Origin: Comamonadaceae bacterium PBBC1
Lineage (GTDB): Bacteria; Pseudomonadota; Gammaproteobacteria; Burkholderiales; Burkholderiaceae_C
DNA: 64,000 nucleotides
Direction of reading: 5' to 3'
NCBI GenBank assembly: GCA_002256145.1
Contig: NKIP01000013.1
Location: forward strand, 51,211-115,210
This document shows positions 45,716 through 55,010 of the stretch, in pieces (the first letter of the stretch is position 1; the number at the start of each line of letters is the position of its first letter). The notes below the pieces were generated by a model. The model was given only the letters and a program-made list of their open reading frames with translations. It was not told the origin of the DNA and made no database searches. A program made the position numbers and the translations under genes.

Positions 45716-45832
45716 GCCAAGTGCACAAAACTCAGAACACACAGGCCTGAGCTTCTTTCGATCTCTTTGCAAGAATGGGGTCACAACTTCAGAATTTGAC
45801 GGAGTCAGAAGATGTGACAAGCCAGAAAAAAA

Positions 45833-45860
45833 CCCACCGTGTTGCCACGGTGGGTTTTTT
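45833..45860. terminator. Bidirectional terminator between hipA and porin 2
   Basis: Perfect 9-bp arms CCCACCGTG/CACGGTGGG (45833-45854, loop TTGC) have an A-run on the left and a T-run on the right, so it serves both the plus-strand hipA and the minus-strand porin. It is the near-twin of the terminator after porin 1. Confidence 0.9.
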
Positions 45861-45897
45861 GACTTCAATCGGTCAACTGGCTTGCGCCAGCGTTCGA

Positions 45898-46914
45898 TCA
45901 GAAGGAGTGCTTGACACCGAAGTCATAGCCAGTGGACTTGGCGTTGGCAGCTGTTGTAGAGCCGTTCAAAGCGACAGCAGCGCCGCCTTTGTTCTTGACC
46001 GAAGCGTATGTAGCGTACAGGTCTGTGCGCTTGCTCAGGCTGTAAACATAACCGAGGGCAAACTGGTTGCTCTTGACATCACCTTGTGCTGTGCTGGACA
46101 TGGAAGCACGGACAGTGCCTGCGCCCACAGGTGCTGTGGCACCAAACAAGCCACCTTTGATGTCTTTAGCGCCATCAACCTTGGTTTTGTTGGTTTGAGC
46201 AAACAACTTGGCAACGCCCAAATCATAAGAACCGCCGATGTTGGAGGTCTTGTTTTTGACGTTCAGACCAGTTTTGGTGCTGGAAGAAGCCAAAGCCAAG
46301 CTCAATGGGCCGTTGTCATAAGACACACGGAAGGCATTGCCGTCGCCAGCCTTGGCTGCGTCTGTCGAAGCGTTTTCGCCCATGTAAGCCTGAACCCAAA
46401 CTTTCACACCGCTGAAAGAAGGCGACAGGTAGCCGATGCTGTTGGAAGCACGAACGCCCGTCGTGTCACCTTTGAAGGCAGCAATGTTGGTGCCCACGCC
46501 GTTGGTGCCAAAGGGATCGTAAGCGGTTTCAGTCCAGAACTGGGGTGTGTAGTCACGGCCCAAACGCACTTCACCGAAGTTACCTTCAACGCTGACGGTG
46601 GAACGACGGTTGAAAGTCAGACCTTGGTTGCGAGCGTTGATCACGGGATCAGCGCCGGGAGCTTTTTGGTTGTTGTTGCTGGTGCCAGCGCCAGAACCGT
46701 CGTCGTTGTTCACGCCAGCTTCCAGCCAGAAAGAAGCCTTCAAGCCACCGCCCAGGTCTTCCACGCCGCGGAAACCGATGCGGCTGCTGTTGTAACCCGA
46801 GTTCTTCAATTGGGTTTTGTTGCTGACCGTGCCAGTGCCTTTGGCATAGGCCGCGTCAACCACGCCGAACAGTGTCACGGAAGATTGAGCGAAAGCGCCA
46901 GTAGCAGCAGCCAA
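45898..46914 (-). CDS. Gram-negative porin (Omp32-like), copy 2, start codon missing
   Basis: The mature porin is intact and ends in Phe (GVKHSF). It is very similar to porin 1 (SSVTLFGVVDAAYAKG, GRDYTPQFWTETAYDPFGTNG). The 5' end is abnormal. Upstream of the hydrophobic signal core (LTALATLAAATGAFAQ) the frame runs back to a TAG at 46983-46981 without any ATG or GTG. Only TTG 46914 and CTG 46923 are available, both too late for a full signal peptide, and no Shine-Dalgarno is visible. Position 46947-46945 reads AAT where an ATG before Lys would be expected. It may be a pseudogene or depend on a rare start. Confidence 0.8.
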   Translation of the reverse strand: MAAATGAFAQSSVTLFGVVDAAYAKGTGTVSNKTQLKNSGYNSSRIGFRGVEDLGGGLKASFWLEAGVNNDDGSGAGTSNNNQKAPGADPVINARNQGLTFNRRSTVSVEGNFGEVRLGRDYTPQFWTETAYDPFGTNGVGTNIAAFKGDTTGVRASNSIGYLSPSFSGVKVWVQAYMGENASTDAAKAGDGNAFRVSYDNGPLSLALASSSTKTGLNVKNKTSNIGGSYDLGVAKLFAQTNKTKVDGAKDIKGGLFGATAPVGAGTVRASMSSTAQGDVKSNQFALGYVYSLSKRTDLYATYASVKNKGGAAVALNGSTTAANAKSTGYDFGVKHSF

Positions 46915-46995
46915 TGTAGCCAGAGCAGTTAGATTGTTTAATTTATTTGCGAATAAAGAGTTAGTTTCGAATTTGTCACTCTATACTTCTCTAGC

Positions 46996-48468
46996 ATGAC
47001 CGTTCGGCCTTTACTTGCCTCTTTGTGCGCCAGTCTGGATGACTTTTTGGCCCAACCCCTGAACACCGTGGCGGTGTCCGGGGCCTCGGCCGTGGCCATT
47101 CTGGATGCCAACCAGCCGGTGTTTTACGTGGTCAGTCCGGCGTTTTGGCAACAAATGACCGATTTGGGCCAGGCTGTACCCGTCCAAGGTCTGCGCAAAC
47201 GTGGCCAGCCCAGACGCCCGGCACCAGGCGCAAGATCAGATCCGGCGATTGACGCGCACGACGAGGACCTGGATGAAGACTGGGGCGGTGAAGAAGATGG
47301 CGGCGAAGACAACTCGGGCCATGGCGGTGACGAACCCCGGCGCGCAGGGCATGCCCGGCAGGGCACGGCCACAACGGCAAGCAAAACGCGAAAAACCGGG
47401 TACAGGTCTGCCGATGTAGCCGGCTCGGTGTTGACCCAAGGAACCATGCGGTTCAACCGCTTTGACGCTTTGGCCGATCAGTTGCTCGACTTGGAAAGCC
47501 AGCGCGTCAAGCGTGGCGAGTTGAGCGCTGCTTCGGTGGGCATTTTGAAAAACCGGCTCGATGCGCATGTGTTGCCGTATTTCAAATACATCCCGCCTTC
47601 GCAGGTCACGCCCATGATGATGGACGCCTTTGTGCAGCGCTTGACCGACAGCCATCTGAGCTCGACCACGGTGTCGCAATACCTGGTGGTGGTGCGCAAA
47701 CTGCTCAAGCTGGCGATTCGCCATGGGTTTTTGCGCGAGATCCCCGAGCTGCCCTCGATCAAAGTGGCCAACCGGCCCCGCTCGATGCTGAGCCTGAGCG
47801 AGTACGCGGCGGTGGTGCGCACCGCCCACCGTTTGTCCAGAAAAGGCGACAAGGCCCCCGAGGTCAAGGCGTCCACCGGCTACCGCGAACGCTTTTGGGT
47901 GCAGCCGCGCCACCTGACGCTGCCACCCGACATGGCCTGGGCTATCCGTTTCATGGTCAACAGCTTTGTGCGCCCCGGCGACTTGCGCCAACTCAAGCAC
48001 AAGCATGTGCAGGTGGTGCGGGGCAGCAGTGTGTATTTGCGCATGACCCTGCCCCAAACCAAAAAGCACGATGCCCCCATGGTGACCTTGCGCCCGGCGG
48101 TGCAGGTCTACGAGTCGGCCTTGGCCCAGGCGCGCCTGGACGGTTTCGGTCAACCCGACGATTACGTGTTTTTGCCCGCCGAAAACGACCGCAATTACGC
48201 TTTGGCGGTGTTGGGCTTTTGGTTCAAATGGGTGATGCGCGAGGCGGGTGTGCCCTCGGAAGACGTGATGGGCCGCCTGCGCACGCTGTACTGTTTGCGG
48301 CACACGTCCATCATGTTCAGACTGCTGTACGGGCAGGGCATTGACATGCTGACTCTTGCGCGAAACGCCCGCACCTCGGTGCAAATGATCGAGCGCTTTT
48401 ACGCCTCGGCGCTCGATGGCGAGATGAACGTGGCCATGCTGCAAAGCCGCCGCACGACCAAGACCTGA
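46996..48468 (+). CDS. Tyrosine recombinase/integrase with extra N-terminal domain
   Basis: 490 residues. The C-terminal catalytic domain has Arg326 (VRPGDL), the YCLRH box with Arg435 and His436 (Tyr432 stands where the canonical H-x-x-R histidine would be), and the nucleophile Tyr469 (IERFYA). A SAM-like core-binding domain covers about 155-255. The first 57 residues (NTVAVSGASAVAILDANQPVFYVVSPAFWQQM) resemble a Phd/YefM antitoxin fold. A strongly acidic, probably disordered linker (about 87-113) follows. A TATACT box ends 8 nt before the ATG, so the mRNA may be almost leaderless. No other mobile-element genes adjoin it. Confidence 0.85.
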   Translation: MTVRPLLASLCASLDDFLAQPLNTVAVSGASAVAILDANQPVFYVVSPAFWQQMTDLGQAVPVQGLRKRGQPRRPAPGARSDPAIDAHDEDLDEDWGGEEDGGEDNSGHGGDEPRRAGHARQGTATTASKTRKTGYRSADVAGSVLTQGTMRFNRFDALADQLLDLESQRVKRGELSAASVGILKNRLDAHVLPYFKYIPPSQVTPMMMDAFVQRLTDSHLSSTTVSQYLVVVRKLLKLAIRHGFLREIPELPSIKVANRPRSMLSLSEYAAVVRTAHRLSRKGDKAPEVKASTGYRERFWVQPRHLTLPPDMAWAIRFMVNSFVRPGDLRQLKHKHVQVVRGSSVYLRMTLPQTKKHDAPMVTLRPAVQVYESALAQARLDGFGQPDDYVFLPAENDRNYALAVLGFWFKWVMREAGVPSEDVMGRLRTLYCLRHTSIMFRLLYGQGIDMLTLARNARTSVQMIERFYASALDGEMNVAMLQSRRTTKT

Positions 48469-48478
48469 GTGGGGGCGC

Positions 48479-49480
48479 TCAACCGGGTTTGATCTGGCCT
48501 TTGATGACCACTTCTTTCCAGCGGGCCTGCTCCTTGGCAATGAAGGCGGCGTATTCGCTGGAGGGGCCACCGCCGGGAATGGCGCTTTCGGCGGCGTACT
48601 TGGCCAGAACTTCAGGGGACTTCATGACTTTGGCGCATTCTTGCTGGAGCTTCAGCAAGATTTCGGGCGGCGTACCTGCCCGCGCGGTGATGCCGTACCA
48701 CTGCACGGTTTCAAAATCTTTGAAGCCGCTTTCGGCCACGGTGGGCACGTCGGGCAACACCGGGATGCGTTCGGTCGTGCCCGTGGCCAGACAGCGCAGG
48801 GCCCCGCTTTTGATGTGGGGCAGCAGGGCCGGTGTGCCAGCCGAAAAAAGCTGGATTCGTCCAGCAAGCACGTCATTGAGCGCTGGGCCTGTCCCTCGGT
48901 AGGGGATGTGGGTGATGAACATGCCGGTGGCCAACTTGAGGGCTTCCATGGCCAGATGACCGGCGCTGGCATTGCCCGCCGAGGCGTAATTGAGCTGACC
49001 GGGGCGCGCCTTGACGTAAGCAATGAGCGATTTGAGGTTGGTGACCGGCACATCTTTGTGCACCACAAACAAACTGGGCACACGCGACAAGAGGGTCACG
49101 GGCACAAAGTCTTTGTTCACGTCGTAGCCGCTGTCGGGGTAAATGATGGGGTTGACCGCCATCAGGCCGATGTGGCTCATGACCAGTGTGTAGCCGTCGG
49201 CCGGGGTGCGCATCATCTCTTGCATGGCGGGCACGCCACCGCCGCCACCTTTGTTGTCGATGATGAAGGACACGCCCATCTGTTTGCTCAGCTCGTTGGC
49301 AATGGTGCGGGCCACGATGCTGGAGGTGCCCCCGGGCGCAAAGGGCACGATCCAGCGAATGGGTTTGTTGGGCCATGCCGATTGGGCGTGGCCGCTCCAG
49401 CCCGCAGTGGCCAGACCCGCCGCCCCCATCCACTTGAGGTAGTCACGGCGCAAGAGGTCGGTAGAGTCAAAGTTTTGCAT
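48479..49480 (-). CDS. Bug/TctC-family receptor near the tct locus
   Basis: 333 residues. The leader has a twin-arginine-like RRDYLKWMGAAGLATAG, and the mature part opens WPNKPIRWIVPFAPGGTSSIVAR, typical of Bug receptors. It is 67 nt downstream of tctA on the same strand, so it may be the last gene of the tct operon and offer a second ligand specificity. It converges on the integrase gene, 10 nt apart. Confidence 0.9.
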   Translation of the reverse strand: MQNFDSTDLLRRDYLKWMGAAGLATAGWSGHAQSAWPNKPIRWIVPFAPGGTSSIVARTIANELSKQMGVSFIIDNKGGGGGVPAMQEMMRTPADGYTLVMSHIGLMAVNPIIYPDSGYDVNKDFVPVTLLSRVPSLFVVHKDVPVTNLKSLIAYVKARPGQLNYASAGNASAGHLAMEALKLATGMFITHIPYRGTGPALNDVLAGRIQLFSAGTPALLPHIKSGALRCLATGTTERIPVLPDVPTVAESGFKDFETVQWYGITARAGTPPEILLKLQQECAKVMKSPEVLAKYAAESAIPGGGPSSEYAAFIAKEQARWKEVVIKGQIKPG

Positions 49481-49547
49481 GCAAGCGCGTCAAAAAAAGC
49501 TCGAATTTAATTCAAGATGGTCAGTTTGCGCACAGGGTTAGCCCCGA

Positions 49548-51044
49548 TCAGCGCTTGCTGCCAGCTCGCCACAGTTTCCACAAGGCAGGCACCACCAGCA
49601 ACAAAGCTGCCACCAACATCAAGCTGCCCGACAAAGGCCGTGTGAAGAAGGTCGACCAGTCGCCTTGGCTGATGGTGAGCGCTTGGCGCATCGATTGTTC
49701 GCCCAGCGGCGCCAAAATCAAGCCCACGATCAGAGGAGCTGCCGGAAAGTCAAAGCGCCGCATGATGTAACCCAGCAGGCCAAACACAAAGAGCAAGCCC
49801 ACGTTGAACACCGAGTTGCCAGCGCCGTACACGCCCGCCGTCGAGATGACGATGATGCCGGCATACAGCCAGGGCGGCGGGATTTTGAGCAGCTTGACCC
49901 ACAGGCTCACCAAGGGCAAGTTGAGCACCAACAAGATCACGTTGCCAATGTAGAGGCTGGCGATCAGCGTCCACACCAGGCTGCCTTGTTGGCTGAAGAG
50001 TTGCGGGCCGGTCTGGATGCCGTAGCCTTCAAAGGCCGACAGCATGATCGCCGCCGTGGCCGAGGTGGGGATGCCCAGGGTGAGCAGGGGCATCAACACC
50101 CCCGCAGCGGCGGCGTTGTTGGCCGCCTCGGGTCCGGCCACACCTTCGATGGCACCGTGGCCAAATTCTTCGGGGTGTTTGGAGAGTTTTTTCTCGGTGT
50201 AATACGACAGCAGCGTGGGCAATTCGGCTCCACCCGCAGGCATGGCACCAATAGGAAAGCCAAAAAAAGCGCCCCGGAACCAAGCCTTCCACGAGCGGGC
50301 CCAGTCTTGCTTGCTCATCCACAGGCTGCCTGACATTTTCATGACCTCACCTGCTTTGGATTCACGGCCTTGCCATGCCAAATAGAGTGCTTCGCCCACG
50401 GCAAACAGACCCACGGCGGCCACGGTCACCTCGATGCCATCGAGCAATTCGGGTCGGCCAAAGGTGAAGCGGGCTTGGCCCGTTTGCAGGTCCACGCCTA
50501 CCATGCCCAAGAGCAAGCCCAAACTGAGGGCCACCAAGCCGCGCAGCATAGAGTTGCCCAGCACGGCCGACACGGCCACCACCGACAAGACCATGAGGCT
50601 GAAGTATTCGGCGGGGCCAAAGGCCAGCGCGGCTTCGACCACCCAAGGGGCCACAAAAGTCAGCGCCAGGGTGCCGATGGTGCCGGCCACAAAGCTGCCG
50701 ATGGCGGCGGTGGCCAAGGCTTGGCCTGCGCGACCTTGGCGGGCCATTTTGTTGCCTTCGAGTGCTGTGACCACGGCCGATGATTCACCGGGCGTGTTGA
50801 GCAAGATGGAGGTGGTGGAGCCGCCATAAGCTGCACCGTAATAAATGCCCGCGAACATGACGAACATGCTGGTGGCGGGCACATGGTAAGTCAGGGGCAA
50901 GAGCAAAGCGATGGTCAGTGCCGGGCCAATGCCGGGCAGCACGCCGACCAGCGTGCCGACAAAGCAGCCCACAAAGCCCCACATCAAGGTGGTGGGTTGC
51001 AAGGCAATGGCAAAGCCACCCATCAGGGCGTCAAAAGCTTCCAT
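49548..51044 (-). CDS. tctA: Tripartite tricarboxylate transporter large membrane subunit
   Basis: 498 residues with about 11-12 hydrophobic segments. Signature stretches are [20 protein letters not shown] near residue 35, [14 protein letters not shown] near residue 74 and a second conserved [20 protein letters not shown] near residue 266. It is the main translocation subunit for citrate-type carboxylates, driven by an ion gradient. It lies 12 nt after tctB. Confidence 0.95.
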   Translation of the reverse strand: MEAFDALMGGFAIALQPTTLMWGFVGCFVGTLVGVLPGIGPALTIALLLPLTYHVPATSMFVMFAGIYYGAAYGGSTTSILLNTPGESSAVVTALEGNKMARQGRAGQALATAAIGSFVAGTIGTLALTFVAPWVVEAALAFGPAEYFSLMVLSVVAVSAVLGNSMLRGLVALSLGLLLGMVGVDLQTGQARFTFGRPELLDGIEVTVAAVGLFAVGEALYLAWQGRESKAGEVMKMSGSLWMSKQDWARSWKAWFRGAFFGFPIGAMPAGGAELPTLLSYYTEKKLSKHPEEFGHGAIEGVAGPEAANNAAAAGVLMPLLTLGIPTSATAAIMLSAFEGYGIQTGPQLFSQQGSLVWTLIASLYIGNVILLVLNLPLVSLWVKLLKIPPPWLYAGIIVISTAGVYGAGNSVFNVGLLFVFGLLGYIMRRFDFPAAPLIVGLILAPLGEQSMRQALTISQGDWSTFFTRPLSGSLMLVAALLLVVPALWKLWRAGSKR

Positions 51045-51056
51045 GGGGAATCCGAT

Positions 51057-51521
51057 TTAAAACAGCCAGGGCAGTGCAGGGCCCAAGCCCACCCCCAGCA
51101 ATTGGGCAAATACAAACCAGAAAGTGCTGGCGATGGCACCGCAGATCAATCCCGACTTGAGGTTGAGCGGGGCGTCAAACGAACGGGCTACACCCATGCC
51201 GCACAAGGTGCCGGGAATGACAAAACCCAATGGAATGACCAGGGCAATGAAAGCCACGCCGCCGCCCAGCAAACTGAGCATGCGGGTGTTGGCACCGGGC
51301 AAGGCAGATTGATCGGGTGCCTGGCTTTCGTCGGCTTGGCGGCCACGCCATGCGCTCACGCCGTATAGAACGGCGAAAACGCTCAGCGCCGCCACGATCA
51401 CGCCCGGGGCCAACACGGGGCCCACGGTCATTTGCATGGCGGATTCGGGAATGACCGTGACTTGCCATGCGGCCAGGCCACACAGCGAAGCCAACAGGAT
51501 GGCAACGTGAAGCGGTGTCAT
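51057..51521 (-). CDS. tctB: Tripartite tricarboxylate transporter small membrane subunit
   Basis: 154 residues with four predicted membrane segments (about 4-22, 35-55, 85-105 and 120-145), the TctB architecture. It assists TctA. Sequence conservation in this family is low, so the call leans on topology and on its place between tctC and tctA. The start overlaps the tctC stop by ATGA. Confidence 0.9.
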   Translation of the reverse strand: MTPLHVAILLASLCGLAAWQVTVIPESAMQMTVGPVLAPGVIVAALSVFAVLYGVSAWRGRQADESQAPDQSALPGANTRMLSLLGGGVAFIALVIPLGFVIPGTLCGMGVARSFDAPLNLKSGLICGAIASTFWFVFAQLLGVGLGPALPWLF

Positions 51522-52492
51522 GCCAGACCCAGCTCTTTCATCAGGACCACTTTTTCTTCAATGTCCTTGGCCAAGTCACGCTCAAAGGGGCGCTCGGTCA
51601 TGAAGGCGTCGGTCCACTTGCGGGTTTCCAATTCTTGACGCCACGCAGCAGAGGCGTTGAGCTTGGTCACGAAATCGATCATGGCTTCGCGCTGGGCCGC
51701 CGAGATGCCGGGAGGGGCAAACACACCGCGCCAGTTGGATTCGGTGACGTTCACACCCAACTCGGTCAAGGTGGGCACGTTCACACCGGGAATGCGGCGC
51801 TTGCCGGAGACCGCCAGCGGAATCATGCGGCCCGCCTTGATTTGCTCTTCAAATTCTGACCAGCCCGAGATGCCAGCCACCACCTGGCCACCCAAAATCG
51901 CCGCGTTGGCGGGGCCGCCGCCTGCAAACGCCACATAAGCGGCTTCGCGGGGGTTTTTGCCCAGGGCTTTGATCAGCATGCCCAAAATCAGGTGGTCGGT
52001 GCCGCCTGCGCTGCCGCCCGCCACCGACACGGCCTTGGGGTTGGCCTTGAGGGCGGCTTCGAGTTCTTTCCAGGTCTTGATCTTGCCGCTGGCGGGCACC
52101 ACGATCACGCCGGCTTCTTCGGTCAGGCGGGCAATCGGGGTCACGTCTTTGATGGTCACGGGGCTCTTGTTGGCAATGCCCGCACCGATCATGACCGAGC
52201 CACCGACCATCAGGCTGTTGCCTTGGCCTTTGCGCTGGTTCACGTAACGGGGCAGGCCCACCATGCCGCCAGCGCCACCCACGTTTTCAAACTGCATGTT
52301 GCCGACCAAGCCAGCGGCTTTGGCCGCGCGTTCGATGGCGCGGGCGGTGCCGTCCCAGCCGCCGCCGGGGGCTGCGGGCACGAACATGTTGATGCTGGCA
52401 ATCAGGGGCTTGGCTTGCGCCCAAGCGGGCAGGGCCATGGATGCACCAGCGGCTGCGCCGAGGGCCAGAAAGTCGCGTTTGGAAAGGGTCAT
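51518..52492 (-). CDS. tctC: Tripartite tricarboxylate transporter receptor
   Basis: 324 residues from ATG 52492. The signal peptide (MTLSKRDFLALGAAAG, cleavage near AWAQ) is followed by INMFVPAAPGGGWDGTARAIERA, the receptor loop of TctC proteins, and NVGGAGGMVGLPRY. It binds the carboxylate in the periplasm and presents it to TctAB. A frame extending upstream to 52927 is antisense to tctD. It is the first gene of the tctCBA operon, divergent from tctDE. Confidence 0.94.
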   Translation of the reverse strand: MTLSKRDFLALGAAAGASMALPAWAQAKPLIASINMFVPAAPGGGWDGTARAIERAAKAAGLVGNMQFENVGGAGGMVGLPRYVNQRKGQGNSLMVGGSVMIGAGIANKSPVTIKDVTPIARLTEEAGVIVVPASGKIKTWKELEAALKANPKAVSVAGGSAGGTDHLILGMLIKALGKNPREAAYVAFAGGGPANAAILGGQVVAGISGWSEFEEQIKAGRMIPLAVSGKRRIPGVNVPTLTELGVNVTESNWRGVFAPPGISAAQREAMIDFVTKLNASAAWRQELETRKWTDAFMTERPFERDLAKDIEEKVVLMKELGLA

Positions 52493-52593
52493 GCGGGGCT
52501 CCTGTGTGAAAATGAAATTCGTGTCTGCTGGGTGCAAGCCTTGGGCAGGCCCTGTGCAGATGCGTTGATTTTGGTGTGCAGCTGGCGGTGAAA

Positions 52594-52611
52594 CTGTCAA
52601 ACAGCTGTCAA
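52594..52611. promoter_or_regulatory. Direct repeats in the tctC-tctD intergenic region
   Basis: CTGTCAA occurs at 52594-52600 and again at 52605-52611, an 11-bp spacing, which is about one helical turn. OmpR-family regulators such as TctD typically bind such direct repeats. It lies 30 nt before tctD and about 100 nt before tctC, so it is a candidate TctD site. No footprint is implied. Confidence 0.4.
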
Positions 52612-52640
52612 TTGCGTTCAGTGAAAACCCTTGAAACCCC

Positions 52641-53363
52641 ATGAACCCCCGAATCTTGTTGGTGGAAGACACGCCCGACATTGCCCTGTGGCTGGGCACG
52701 GCTTTGCGCCAAGGGGGCATGGCGGTCGAATTTGCCACCGATGGCCATGAGGCCGACCGCTGCCTGCAGGCAGGCCATGGTTTTGATGCGGTCTTGCTCG
52801 ATTTGCAGCTGCCCGGGCAAGACGGTCTGAGCGTGTTGCAGGCCTTGCGTGCGCGGGGCGACACCGTGCCGGTGTTGATTTTGACGGCGCGGGCCAGCGT
52901 GCCCGACCGGGTGCTGGGCCTGAACATGGGGGCCGACGACTATTTGCCCAAGCCTTTTGATTTGAGTGAACTCGAAGCCCGCTTGCAGGTCTTGTTGCGC
53001 CGCCAAGGTCGCGCCAAAACCAGCGCCTTGCGATGGGGGCCGCTGGAGATGCAGCCCGACACCAGCGAGGTACAGCTGAACGGCCAACCGCTGGCGCTGA
53101 CCCAGCGCGAGGCGGCGGCGCTGCGCGTGTTGCTGGCTTCGCCCCAACGCACCGTGAGCAAAGAGCAGCTGCACGCCGAGGTGTTTGCCGACGAGTCTGC
53201 CGGGCTGGATGCGGTGGAGGTGCTGATTTACCGCTTGCGCAAAAAGCTCGAATCGGCTGCGCAGGTGCCCGGCGCAACGGCCGGTGTGGCGATCACCACC
53301 TTTCGCGGCATGGGTTACATGCTGACCCAGGCGGTCAAGCCCTCACAGGCTTCGTCGTCATGA
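52641..53363 (+). CDS. tctD: Response regulator of tricarboxylate uptake
   Basis: 240 residues. The receiver domain has Asp10, phospho-acceptor Asp54 (LLDLQLPG), Thr82 and Lys104; the C-terminal OmpR-type winged helix spans about 128-230 (VEVLIYRLRKKLE). It should activate tctCBA when phosphorylated by TctE. Divergent placement from tctC is the usual arrangement. Confidence 0.93.
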   Translation: MNPRILLVEDTPDIALWLGTALRQGGMAVEFATDGHEADRCLQAGHGFDAVLLDLQLPGQDGLSVLQALRARGDTVPVLILTARASVPDRVLGLNMGADDYLPKPFDLSELEARLQVLLRRQGRAKTSALRWGPLEMQPDTSEVQLNGQPLALTQREAAALRVLLASPQRTVSKEQLHAEVFADESAGLDAVEVLIYRLRKKLESAAQVPGATAGVAITTFRGMGYMLTQAVKPSQASSS

Positions 53364-53373
53364 GCGCTTTTTC

Positions 53374-54804
53374 ATGAGCGATTCCCCGCAGGTTTGGGCG
53401 CCTTCTGCCACGTCCTTGCGCAGGCGCTTGCTCAGCTGGATCTTGTTGCCGCTGGCCGGCCTGATTGGCATCAATGCCTGGGTGGGCTATGGCAATGCGG
53501 TGCAGGCGGCCAACGAGGCCTACGACCGGTCTTTGTATTTGGCCGCCCGCACACTGGCCGAAGAAGTGGAGTGGCGCGAGGGCCGCCTGCAGCTGGATGT
53601 GACCAAGGCGGCCGGCTATCTGTTTGAAAACCACACCGGCTCGCGCTTGTTTTACAAAATCACCTCACCCGGTGGCCAGTGGCTGGCGGGCGTGGCTGCC
53701 TTGCCCGATGTGCCCGCCCGTGCCCAGTCGGCGGTCAAGTTTTTTGCCCTGGTGCAGTTTGACAACGGCCAATACCTGAGCCAGCCGGTGCGTCTGGCGC
53801 AGCTCATGCATGTGGTGGAGGCCGATGCGGGGGGCGCTGGGGCCAAAGCCATGGAGCCGTTGGTCAAGATCACCGTGGCCGAGACCATGGAGGCCCGCCA
53901 GCAACTGATTGAGCACATTTTGTGGGACACCTTGGGCAGCCAAGGCTTGCTGCTGTTGGCCGCTGCTTTGCTGGTGGTGTGGGGCGTGCAGCGCGGCATT
54001 CGTCCACTGGAGGCGTTTCGGCAGCAACTGGCCCAAAAAGCCGATGACGATTTTTCACCCATCGAGCCGCCGGATTTGCCGCGCGAGCTGCGCCCCTTGA
54101 TTGAGACCCTGAACAGCTATTTGGCGCGTTTGGGGCGTTTGATCGACATCCGCAAACGCTTTTTGGACAACGCCGCACACCAGTTGCGCACGCCGCTCAC
54201 CGCCCTCAAAACCCAGCTGGCCTTGGCCCAGCGCAATGTCGAGCCAGCGCAGGCGCAAGTTCTGCTGTCGGCCGCCCGGCAAACCACCGACGACGCGGTG
54301 CGGCTGACCGAGCAGTTGCTGGCCATGACGCGGGTCGAACATGCCCGGGAAATGCACAGCCCACAGCGTGTGGATTTGGTGGACTTGGCCCGGCGGGTGA
54401 CCCAAGAGCATTTGCTTGGTGCTCACCAGTCGGGCGACGATTTGGGTTTGGAGTTGCAAGCGGACAGCAGTGACGTGCAGGGCGTGGAGTTGTTGCTGCA
54501 CGAAGCACTGAGCAACCTGATCGACAACGCCATGCACCACAGCCCTGTGGGCACGCACATCACGGTGCGTGTGGGGCCTGCTTGGGTCGAGGTGGTGGAC
54601 GATGGGCCGGGCATTGCGCCTGTGCATCAGGCCCATGTGTTTGAACGCTTTTACCGCGCCGCACCCTCAGGCGTGCCGGGCAGTGGTTTGGGTTTGGCCA
54701 TTGTGAAAGAAATCGCCAGCCAACAAGGTGCACAAGTCAGTTTGCAAAGCCCTGTGGCCGACGGGCGTGGCACCGCCATTCGCCTGAGCTGGCTTGCAGC
54801 CTGA
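53374..54804 (+). CDS. tctE: Sensor histidine kinase of tricarboxylate uptake
   Basis: 476 residues. Two membrane helices (about 18-37 and 188-206) bracket a periplasmic sensor domain. HisKA follows with His269 (AAHQLRTPLTALK), then the N box NLIDNAMHH, DDGPGIAP and GSGLGLAIV in the ATPase domain. It senses the carboxylate or the loaded receptor and phosphorylates TctD. The gene begins 10 nt after tctD. Confidence 0.94.
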   Translation: MSDSPQVWAPSATSLRRRLLSWILLPLAGLIGINAWVGYGNAVQAANEAYDRSLYLAARTLAEEVEWREGRLQLDVTKAAGYLFENHTGSRLFYKITSPGGQWLAGVAALPDVPARAQSAVKFFALVQFDNGQYLSQPVRLAQLMHVVEADAGGAGAKAMEPLVKITVAETMEARQQLIEHILWDTLGSQGLLLLAAALLVVWGVQRGIRPLEAFRQQLAQKADDDFSPIEPPDLPRELRPLIETLNSYLARLGRLIDIRKRFLDNAAHQLRTPLTALKTQLALAQRNVEPAQAQVLLSAARQTTDDAVRLTEQLLAMTRVEHAREMHSPQRVDLVDLARRVTQEHLLGAHQSGDDLGLELQADSSDVQGVELLLHEALSNLIDNAMHHSPVGTHITVRVGPAWVEVVDDGPGIAPVHQAHVFERFYRAAPSGVPGSGLGLAIVKEIASQQGAQVSLQSPVADGRGTAIRLSWLAA

Positions 54805-54883
54805 GCCGTTCAATTTGCGCTGATTGGCTTGTGGATAGATTCGGTCTGATGACGTCTTGAACAGCAGGCAAGGCATCGATTGT

Positions 54884-54974
54884 GTGGGAGCCCACCCTGT
54901 GGGCGATAGACGTTTTTGTGGGAGCCCACCCTGTGGGCAATGGGCGTTTTGTGGGAGCCCACCCTGTGGGCGAT
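54884..54974 (+). repeat. Three tandem REP-like palindromes, GCCCAC/GTGGGC variant
   Basis: Copies at 54884-54907, 54918-54941 and 54951-54974, spaced 33-34 nt, with a T-rich linker containing CGTTTT. Each has the head GTGGGAG, arms GCCCAC/GTGGGC and a CCT loop. They lie between the convergent tctE and hexR genes. Confidence 0.85.
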
Positions 54975-55010
54975 GGGCGTGGAACACGCCCTTCACGCCT
55001 CCAAGGCCCT

